Source: CAXMST01 sp035267205
GTDB taxonomy: Bacteria > Actinomycetota > Thermoleophilia > Solirubrobacterales > 70-9
Direction: 5' to 3'
DNA: 11,778 nucleotides
NCBI GenBank assembly: GCA_035267205.1
Contig: DATFLZ010000017.1
Span: 1-11,778, forward strand
Within the stretch, counting starts at the first letter, position 1. Each line of letters starts with the position of its first letter. Shown in pieces: positions 7,387 through 11,778 of the stretch. Under the pieces are notes generated by a model that ran no database searches, was not told the origin of the DNA, and was given only the letters and a program-made list of their open reading frames with translations. The position numbers and the translations under genes were made by a program.

Positions 7387-8361
7387 CTAGCCGAACGCAG
7401 AGCCACGCTGAACGAGGTTCTCGTAGAGGGCCTGCTGAATCGTCTCGCGAACGATCTCGCTGATCTCGAATACGACCCGCCGATCCTCCGCCGCCTCGGC
7501 CGGGTAGGCGGAGATGTCGATGGGCTCGCAGAAGTGGATCCGCCACCGCGAGGGCAGCGGGATCAACCCCAGCGGGCCGAGCCATGGGAAGGTCGGCGTC
7601 AGCGGCACGAACGGAGCACCGATCGCGCGGGCCACGGCCCCGGCGTCGCCGACCATCGGGTAGATCTCCTCCGAGCCGACGACCGCGATCGGCACGATCG
7701 GCGAGCGGGTCCGCAGCGCGATCTCGACGAACCCGCCACGCCCGAAGCGCTGCAGCCGGTACCGCTCGCTGAACGGCTTGCCGGTTCCCTTCACTCCCTC
7801 GGGGAAGACCATCATCAGGCCGTCGGAGTTGAGGATTCTGGTGGCGTTGTACGGATCCGCCGGGACCCCGCCGACCTTGCGCATGAACGGCGCCAGGAAG
7901 GGCAGGCTGAAGGCCCAGTCCAGAACCATGAACCGAGGCCAGCGCGGCAGCGGGTGCTGCTTCATGATCGCGCTGGTGATCATCGAGGCGTCGAAGGGAA
8001 AGAGCGCGCCGGCGTGGTTGGCGACGAGCATCGCCCGCCCATGCGCCGGAATCCGCTCGACGCCGACCGCCTGTACACGCCACCACCGGTCGTAGAGGAA
8101 CTCGAAGAACGGGTAAGCGGCCTCGGCGAACTCCTCGTCGAAGCCCCATTCGTCCTCGTGGTAGTCGCCGCGGAGCCGCCGGGCCATGCGCGCGATCGAC
8201 TCACGGAGAGAGCGCGGCAGCGCCGTCGCCGCGCCTTCCGCGGCGGCCATCGGATCGAGGCCGCCCTCGATGCCCTCGCGGATGCCCTGCAGGAACTCGA
8301 TCCCGGCGACGGCTGCCGCGGATTGCTCGGCTCGACGGCTCTGCGTTCCGGTCGCGCTCAT
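7387..8361 (-). CDS. Lysophospholipid acyltransferase family protein (PlsC/MGAT-like)
   Basis: This 324-aa protein probably transfers acyl chains from acyl-CoA or acyl-ACP to a lysolipid or other acyl acceptor at the membrane. VANHAGALFPFD (113-124) is the catalytic His-Asp block: His116 and Asp124 are eight apart, wider than classic HX4D but in keeping with the MGAT/TMEM68-like branch. VFPEGVKGTGK (185-195) is the acceptor/phosphate-binding block, YRLQRFGRGGFVEIAL (201-216) and PIVPIAVVGSEEIYP (221-235) follow as in close actinobacterial relatives. Residues 1-60 form an Ala-rich helical extension. No clear membrane helix is present beyond hydrophobic patches. The start ATG (8361-8359) overlaps the SDR stop as ATGA, indicating translational coupling. 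Mycobacteria carry a similar adjacent epimerase-like/PlsC-like pair (Rv0501-Rv0502), which supports a shared, still unclear role in lipid metabolism. Confidence 0.85.
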   Translation of the reverse strand: MSATGTQSRRAEQSAAAVAGIEFLQGIREGIEGGLDPMAAAEGAATALPRSLRESIARMARRLRGDYHEDEWGFDEEFAEAAYPFFEFLYDRWWRVQAVGVERIPAHGRAMLVANHAGALFPFDASMITSAIMKQHPLPRWPRFMVLDWAFSLPFLAPFMRKVGGVPADPYNATRILNSDGLMMVFPEGVKGTGKPFSERYRLQRFGRGGFVEIALRTRSPIVPIAVVGSEEIYPMVGDAGAVARAIGAPFVPLTPTFPWLGPLGLIPLPSRWRIHFCEPIDISAYPAEAAEDRRVVFEISEIVRETIQQALYENLVQRGSAFG

Positions 8362-9386
8362 CGCGGCTCGCCCACCAGTCTGGAGAGGGCGCTGCCGAGC
8401 GTCGGGATCGGGGCAACGCTGAGCCCCGAGGAGCGGCGGGCGAACTCGCGAACGACCTCGACCGCGTCGAGGCGGGGGGAGAAGCCGAGCTCCTCGCGGA
8501 GCCTGCGGTTGTCCACACCGCGCCCGTAGCGGAGCAGCCGGACCGCATCGCCGTAGAGGCTGCCGACCCCGAGCCGGCCGCCGAGGCGGCTGAGCGCCGG
8601 GCCGAATACCGGGTGTGGCACCGGGAGCTCGCCGCGCCCCGCGAGCCGCAGCGCGCGGGTGAGGGAGATCGACCCATCCGGCGCGACGTTGACGGCGCCA
8701 CGAATCGGATCCAACGTCGCAACCACGAGCGCCTCGGTCGCGTCGTCGGCATCGATCCACTGCAGGCGAGGGTCGTAGCCGAGCTGGGTCGGGACCACCG
8801 GGAGCGAGAGATACTTCGCGAGGGGGGACTGCAGATCCGCGCCGAGCTCCGGCTGGAAGCGCAGCATGCAGCAGGTCAGCTCGGGATGACGGCGGGCGAA
8901 GTTCTCGAAGTAGGCCTCGAGCTCGCCGATGTCGCGCTGGAATCGCGTCCGCAGCGGAAAGCTCCTCGCCATCTCCTCGGTGAAGAAGGAGGGAGCGGCG
9001 GGCTCGCAGCCGTAGATCGCAGCGGAGCCACGGCAGATCACGCGCTCGACGGTCTCAGTGCGCTCGCAGGCCGTGAGCAGCTGGAGGCTGCCGATCACGT
9101 TGATGTCATGCAGCGCCCGGGCGGGCCGACCGGGCGCCGGGTACCAGATGATCCCGCAGTGCACGACCGTGTCGACCTCCGTGGAGGGCAGCAACCTGCT
9201 GAGCACGGGGCTCCGGATGTCGACCTCGATGAACTCGGTGCGCTCCAGGTCGGCATCGGGCTCGATCGTGTCGAGACCGAAGATCCGCTCCACGCGTGGA
9301 TCGCGGGCGAGCCTGCGCGCGAGCTCGGTTCCCCAATGGGTGGCGATGCCCGCGATCGCGATCCGGCGCCCGCTGGCGCTAGTCAC
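8358..9386 (-). CDS. Atypical extended SDR / NAD-dependent epimerase-dehydratase fold protein
   Basis: This 342-aa protein has the Rossmann fold of extended short-chain dehydrogenases. The dinucleotide loop reads AGIATHWGTELA (Gly13...Gly19), with Thr16 where the middle Gly of GxxGxxG is expected. Asp39 (FGLD) is placed to bind the NAD ribose. SAAIYG (121-126) matches the usual S[ST]xxxYG strand, and WIDADDATEAL (210-220) the substrate-domain VxVDD block. NRRLREELGFSP (293-304) is a normal C-terminus. Where YxxxK is expected, the sequence reads FQRDI (149-153), so both catalytic residues are absent and the protein may bind a nucleotide without redox activity. The GTG start at 9386 has GAGG about 11 nt upstream and overlaps the preceding gene by 8 bp; a longer start at 9461 would overlap it by 83 bp and is rejected. 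It is the middle gene of a three-gene operon. Confidence 0.83.
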   Translation of the reverse strand: MTSASGRRIAIAGIATHWGTELARRLARDPRVERIFGLDTIEPDADLERTEFIEVDIRSPVLSRLLPSTEVDTVVHCGIIWYPAPGRPARALHDINVIGSLQLLTACERTETVERVICRGSAAIYGCEPAAPSFFTEEMARSFPLRTRFQRDIGELEAYFENFARRHPELTCCMLRFQPELGADLQSPLAKYLSLPVVPTQLGYDPRLQWIDADDATEALVVATLDPIRGAVNVAPDGSISLTRALRLAGRGELPVPHPVFGPALSRLGGRLGVGSLYGDAVRLLRYGRGVDNRRLREELGFSPRLDAVEVVREFARRSSGLSVAPIPTLGSALSRLVGEPR

Positions 9387-9924
9387 CAGAATCAGCCTCG
9401 GAGGGGGTGATCTCACCCTCAACTTTAGGGTCATACTCCCCCTTGGAACCGGCTTCTCCAAGCCGTTCTCCCCTCAGCCCGCGCTCGAGCTCCGCGAGCC
9501 GGGCCTCGATGCCGGCCAGTCGCTCCGCGAGCGGGCCGAGATCGTCGCGGTCGGCGAGCTTCAGCTCCGAGAGCAGCTCGGCAAGCCGCCCGGACGCCTC
9601 CTCGCCCCGCCGGACCAGGTCCGAGCGGGCCGCCTCGCGACCACGGACGACCTGCTCCCGCGCGGCATCACGCGTGCGGGACACACCCTCGCGAGCCGCC
9701 TCCCCCCGGCGCCCGATCTCACCGCGCGCGGCCTCGCCGCGCCTGGCGACCTCATCGAACAGGCCGCGCGCACGCTCCCGCGTCCCGACCGCGGACCCTG
9801 CGGTGGCCGCCAGGGTGCGCTCGACCGCGGTTCGCAGCGCGTCGGCGGTGCGCTCACCGCCGTCGCCGCGATCATCACGATCCCCAAGATCCCCGAGATC
9901 CTCTTCTGAGCTCGACTCGGACAC
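9379..9924 (-). CDS. Phasin-like amphipathic repeat / coiled-coil protein
   Basis: This 181-aa charged protein has no signal peptide or membrane helix. Residues 1-25 are acidic and probably disordered. Residues 61-115 are five consecutive 11-residue repeats of form RRGEAARxxhx (61, 72, 83, 94, 105), predicting one long amphipathic helix as in phasins, apolipoproteins and similar lipid-surface binders. A coiled-coil module (about 125-152, DDLGPLAERLAGIEARLAELE) follows, similar to the tail of the 98-aa protein at 10726-11022. The C-terminus is acidic. The start is GTG (9924-9922); TAAGCT lies 6 nt upstream, so it may be leaderless. It is first of the operon with the SDR and acyltransferase genes. 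A surface protein of lipid or polyester inclusions is a fair inference; a generic coiled-coil scaffold is the alternative. I know no assigned name. Confidence 0.75.
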   Translation of the reverse strand: MSESSSEEDLGDLGDRDDRGDGGERTADALRTAVERTLAATAGSAVGTRERARGLFDEVARRGEAARGEIGRRGEAAREGVSRTRDAAREQVVRGREAARSDLVRRGEEASGRLAELLSELKLADRDDLGPLAERLAGIEARLAELERGLRGERLGEAGSKGEYDPKVEGEITPSEADSGD

Positions 9925-9930
9925 GCCCGC

Positions 9931-9936
9931 AGCTTA
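9931..9936 (-). promoter_or_regulatory. -10-like TAAGCT before the phasin-like gene
   Basis: On the minus strand TAAGCT is followed by 6 nt and the GTG start, the spacing expected of an actinobacterial leaderless promoter. No Shine-Dalgarno sequence and no clear -35 are seen. Confidence 0.45.
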
Positions 9937-9977
9937 CCCGGCCCGCTGCCGTCTCCCGCCGCTCCGAGCATGGCGTT

Positions 9978-9989
9978 TCCCGGCCGGGA
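9978..9989. promoter_or_regulatory. 12-bp perfect palindrome between divergent genes
   Basis: TCCCGGCCGGGA is a perfect 12-bp palindrome in the 86-bp gap between the divergent phasin-like and phosphorylase genes, ending 5 bp before the TATGTT box of the latter. It sits where a repressor would cover the rightward -10. In DNA this GC-rich, short palindromes of C and G occur by chance, so operator function is only a candidate. Confidence 0.35.
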
Positions 9990-9994
9990 CCATC

Positions 9995-10005
9995 TATGTT
10001 GGGAG
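9995..10005 (+). promoter_or_regulatory. TATGTT box and GGGAG ribosome site before the phosphorylase gene
   Basis: TATGTT (9995-10000) is a good -10 match without a clear -35. GGGAG (10001-10005) lies 5 nt before the ATG at 10011, and decides for this start over an in-frame ATG at 9996, which has no ribosome site and overlaps the -10. If transcription starts about 7 nt after the -10, GGGAG would not be in the mRNA and the gene would be almost leaderless; the two readings exclude each other. Confidence 0.45.
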
Positions 10006-10010
10006 CGGTC

Positions 10011-10715
10011 ATGCCCCCTTACCTGAGACCGATGGCCCCGACCGCTCCCGACGCGATCCTCTGCGGCGATCCAGCGCGGGCGCTGACGATCGCCCAGGAG
10101 GTGCTGGTCGAGCCCCGGATGAGCAACCACCACCGCGGGCTCTGGAGCTATCACGGCGAGCTTCCCGACGGCACCGAGCTGACTGTGCAGGCGACGGGCA
10201 TCGGGGGCACGAGCGCCGCGATCGTGCTCGACGCGCTGGCCGCGCGCGGCCTCCAGCGAGCCATCCGGGTCGGCACGGCCCGCGCCCGCGGCGAGGGCCA
10301 CGCGCTGGCCGAGCTCGTGGCGCCGGAGCGCGTGTGGGCCCGTGACGGCGCCAGCGCCGCCTACGGGGCCGTGCCGGGCGCAGCCCTCGAGCCCGACCCC
10401 GGGCTCTTCAGCGCGATCGCCGGCGGCTGTGACGGCGCCGGCGAGCTGGTCAGCCTCGGCCGCCCCCTGCCGGTGGGTCGCGAGAGCGCTGCGGAGTCCG
10501 GCGGCGCCGGTCTCTACGACCTCCAGAGCGCAGCGCTGCTGGCCGCCGCCCGAGAGCACGGGGTCGCCGTCGGGATCGGCGTCGTGATCGTCCGCAACGC
10601 GGACGGCCCGCTCGAGGACGAGCCCGCCGAGGCCGCCGTCCTGCGGCTGGCCGGGGTCGCCGCGAGCGCGCTCGCGGCGGGACGGACGGACGGCGCCACT
10701 CTCAACCTCAAGTAG
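10011..10715 (+). CDS. Nucleoside phosphorylase family protein (uridine phosphorylase-like), diverged
   Basis: This 234-aa cytoplasmic protein belongs to the PNP/UDP phosphorylase superfamily, which splits nucleosides with phosphate. GDPARA (19-24) is the N-terminal phosphate-binding Gly loop. HHRG (Arg42) with WSYHG matches the Arg that reaches the neighbouring subunit's phosphate site. ATGIGGTSAAI (61-71) and AIRVGT (84-89, Arg86) are classic, the latter being the phosphate-binding Arg and Thr. The ribose-binding block, usually MEsAA, reads LQSAA (171-175), so the conserved Glu is Gln. The later block reads VIVRNADG. Activity or substrate may therefore differ from uridine phosphorylase. The start at 10011 is set by GGGAG. 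It diverges from the phasin-like operon and converges on the 98-aa gene with 10 bp between stops. Confidence 0.8.
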   Translation: MPPYLRPMAPTAPDAILCGDPARALTIAQEVLVEPRMSNHHRGLWSYHGELPDGTELTVQATGIGGTSAAIVLDALAARGLQRAIRVGTARARGEGHALAELVAPERVWARDGASAAYGAVPGAALEPDPGLFSAIAGGCDGAGELVSLGRPLPVGRESAAESGGAGLYDLQSAALLAAAREHGVAVGIGVVIVRNADGPLEDEPAEAAVLRLAGVAASALAAGRTDGATLNLK

Positions 10716-10730
10716 AGGCTTCCCCCTACT
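10711..10730. terminator. Symmetric hairpin covering two convergent stop codons
   Basis: AGTAGAGG (10711-10718) pairs with CCCCTACT (10723-10730) except for one A-C mismatch, around a CTTC tetraloop. Each outer arm contains the TAG stop of one of the two convergent genes. It could end transcription in both directions, but no T-run is present on either side. Confidence 0.35.
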
Positions 10731-11022
10731 GCGAAGCGGTGCGCTCCGCGGCGAGCCTGCGGCTGAGCTCGTCGACGGCGTCCTCGAGCTCCTCGACGCG
10801 GTCCGAGAGCGAGCGGATCCGGCGGGTGAGCCGATCGACGTCGCCCGCGCTGGCCACGTCGATTGCGCCGAGCGCGTTCTTCTGGGCCTGCATCGCCTTC
10901 TCACCCGCGCCGAGCGCGCGGCCGACCGCCTGGCTGAAGAGCGGGTTCTCGAGCAACGCCTGCGCGAGCTCCCCCAGCGCCTCCTCGCCCTTCGCCTTGA
11001 TCCCGTCTGCGTCGTCGCTCAT
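10726..11022 (-). CDS. Small phasin-like coiled-coil protein
   Basis: This 98-aa acidic protein has no signal peptide or membrane helix. Residues 10-50 (GEEALGELAQALLENPLFSQ, then Ala/Lys/Gln-rich helix) form an amphipathic region. Residues 60-90 (GDVDRLTRRIRSLSDRVEELE) form a heptad coiled coil like the C-terminal oligomerisation segment of PhaF/PhaI-type phasins. The same layout, with an LxxRhxxhxxRhxELE tail, occurs in the 181-aa protein at 9379-9924. GGAGG (11033-11029) lies 6 nt before the ATG, the best ribosome site in the window, so the start is firm. No function is established; binding to lipid or polyester inclusions or membrane surfaces is an inference from helix type and context. 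It converges on the phosphorylase gene. Confidence 0.78.
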   Translation of the reverse strand: MSDDADGIKAKGEEALGELAQALLENPLFSQAVGRALGAGEKAMQAQKNALGAIDVASAGDVDRLTRRIRSLSDRVEELEDAVDELSRRLAAERTASQ

Positions 11023-11324
11023 CGGTGTCCTCCAGTTCGATCGCTGTGGCCCGGGACGCTAGTGGACAGGCCCGCAACCTCGCGGAATCCGGACCCCGGG
11101 CCGGTTCCGCCCGAAAGCGGCGCCGGCGAACCGGAGCGGCGAGCTTTCCCATCCCTTAAGCTTGTCCTGCATACTGCCGAGAAGAAGTACAGCTTGCGAA
11201 GGCCGGTTCCAAATTGCATTCCGCCACTGAGGTGGATAGGTTTCTGGTTCGAGAGTGAGAGGTCTGTCAGCCCCGGAACACGGATGGCGGCGGGACAGGG
11301 AAAGACAGGGCACCGAGAGAGGGT
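11023..11324. other. 302-bp non-coding gap with inverted repeats
   Basis: No credible gene is seen. It holds the ribosome site of the 98-aa gene (11029-11033). An inverted repeat CCGGTTC (11101-11107) / GAACCGG (11128-11134) encloses a smaller CCGC/GCGG hairpin. A looser pair AAGCT/AGCTT with GT/AC lies around 11159-11194. The stretch 11150-11245 is distinctly richer in A and T than the surrounding genes, as expected of promoter DNA, and contains the plus-strand promoter listed separately. I found no convincing two-box minus-strand promoter for the 98-aa gene. Confidence 0.5.
11214..11242 (+). promoter_or_regulatory. Promoter for the secreted-protein gene
   Basis: TTGCAT (11214-11219), a 17-bp spacer and TAGGTT (11237-11242) predict transcription starting near 11250 and a leader of about 75 nt. 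Between the boxes, CCAC and GTGG (11224-11227 / 11232-11235) form a small dyad that could be a regulator site. The -10 is identical to that of the cyclase leader promoter. Confidence 0.6.
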
Positions 11325-11778
11325 ATGAAGAACAGGCTCCTAATCGTCACTGCGTTGGCCGTACTCGGCGCGCTGCTCGCTGCGGGCGCGGTCGGCGCCC
11401 AGGCCGGCGACGACGTTCTCGGCGTCGGCTCCGACGGCGTCTCGATCGATCTTCCCGATGGCGGCGACCTGCCCGGCGTCGGCGACAAGCTCCCGGCCTG
11501 CACCAACGGACTCGACGACGACAAGGACGGTTCCGTCGATCTCGAGGACGCCGGCTGCGTGGGCCAGCTCGACAACGACGAGGGCGACGAGCCCACCGGC
11601 AACCAGCAGCCGAAGCCGCCGGTCGAGGAGCCCAGCGATGACGACAAGGGCGACGGTGGCGGCAAGGGCGACGGTGGCGGCAAGGGCGGCCCCGGCAACC
11701 TCCCCGACGTCGACAACCCCTTCAAGGACAAGGACCAGGGCAAGAGCAAGGACAAGGGCAAGAGCAAGGGCGGCGGCG
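11325..11778 (+). CDS. Secreted Asp/Gly/Lys-rich protein with a calcium-loop motif (cut by window edge)
   Basis: 151 residues are visible. MKNRLLIVTALAVLGALL begins a typical Sec signal peptide (basic 1-4, hydrophobic 5-22), with likely cleavage near AVGAQA (22-27). Cys59 and Cys78 bound a segment reading CTNGLDDDKDG then SVDLEDAGC. This resembles the Cys-bounded DxDxDG calcium loops (EF-hand or thrombospondin type-3-like) common in bacterial surface proteins: Asp64, 66 and 68, Gly69, and Asp75 at loop position 12. Asp and Glu continue to about 89. From residue 90 the chain is low-complexity: Pro-rich, then DGGGKG repeats and a KDKGKSKG tail, probably unfolded and wall-associated or extracellular. 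A purine-rich GAGAGAGG precedes the ATG. No LPXTG is seen within the window, but the C-terminus is missing, so anchoring is unknown. Function is not identified. Confidence 0.75.
   Translation, partial: MKNRLLIVTALAVLGALLAAGAVGAQAGDDVLGVGSDGVSIDLPDGGDLPGVGDKLPACTNGLDDDKDGSVDLEDAGCVGQLDNDEGDEPTGNQQPKPPVEEPSDDDKGDGGGKGDGGGKGGPGNLPDVDNPFKDKDQGKSKDKGKSKGGG
11649..11684 (+). repeat. Two tandem copies of an 18-bp unit in the secreted-protein gene
   Basis: GGCGACGGTGGCGGCAAG occurs twice head to tail (11649-11666 and 11667-11684), encoding GDGGGK twice. A related Lys/Gly/Ser repetition continues to the window end. Such repeats can vary in copy number by slippage. Confidence 0.85.

Noticed and set aside
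7041..7406. Open frame of 121 codons on the minus strand between the acyltransferase and cyclase genes, ending in an ATGA overlap with the cyclase start
   Set aside because: It overlaps the end of the acyltransferase gene, runs through the promoter and hairpin-rich leader, and reads as Arg/Pro/Ala-rich shadow-frame protein with no motif or ribosome site. The ATGA is taken as chance.
9387..9461. Longer SDR start at 9461
   Set aside because: It adds 25 residues before the Rossmann strand and overlaps the upstream gene by 83 bp; the GTG at 9386 has GAGG upstream and an 8-bp overlap.
11267..11767. Minus-strand open frame of 166 codons opposite the secreted protein
   Set aside because: Its Ser/Pro/Leu-rich low complexity is the mirror of the Gly/Asp/Lys-rich coding strand. 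The plus strand has a promoter, ribosome site and signal peptide.
11649..11778. Tandem repeats as a CRISPR or mobile-element signal
   Set aside because: The repeat is in frame, only 18 bp, without spacers, and simply encodes Gly/Asp/Lys low-complexity sequence.

Overview
The window is bacterial, very GC-rich, and gene-dense. The gene set and codon style (ftsH, hpt, tilS and folP in one neighbourhood, an Rv1264-type cyclase, small phasin-like proteins, an epimerase/acyltransferase pair) suggest an actinobacterium, plausibly of the Thermoleophilia/Solirubrobacterales type. That placement is an inference from gene style and order, not from a marker alignment. I see no rRNA, tRNA, CRISPR array, insertion sequence or integrase.

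Left part (1-5800): the start of folP (dihydropteroate synthase) runs off the left edge on the minus strand. An MFS transporter on the plus strand diverges from it. Then come ftsH, hpt and tilS on the minus strand, transcribed tilS > hpt > ftsH. In many actinobacteria tilS, hpt, ftsH, folE, folP lie close together in one direction. Here the convergent MFS gene sits between ftsH and folP and no folE is present in the window.

Middle (5851-7386): an adenylate cyclase with a MerR-like N-terminus and a complete set of class III catalytic residues lies just upstream of tilS. About 220 nt separate its start from a strong promoter-like pair (TTGACC, 17 bp, TAGGTT). This leader folds on paper into a row of hairpins, including a long three-helix hairpin, two mutually exclusive hairpins, a terminator-like hairpin and a possible helix against the start codon. 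It matches no RNA family I can recognise and is the best candidate here for something undescribed.

Right part (7387-11022): a tightly overlapping minus-strand operon encodes a phasin-like protein with five 11-residue repeats, an atypical SDR/epimerase-fold protein lacking the Tyr-Lys pair, and an MGAT-like lysophospholipid acyltransferase. A diverged nucleoside phosphorylase reads away from it. A second small phasin-like protein, sharing a C-terminal coiled-coil module with the first, converges on the phosphorylase. The combination hints at lipid or polyester inclusion handling, which is an inference.

Right edge (11023-11778): about 300 bp of non-coding DNA with a clear plus-strand promoter leads to a secreted, Asp/Gly/Lys-rich protein with a Cys-bounded calcium-loop motif, cut by the window end.

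Two expression styles are visible. Several genes have a TAnnnT box 6-10 nt before the start codon and little or no Shine-Dalgarno sequence, so they are probably leaderless. Others have purine-rich ribosome sites (98-aa gene, SDR gene, secreted protein).
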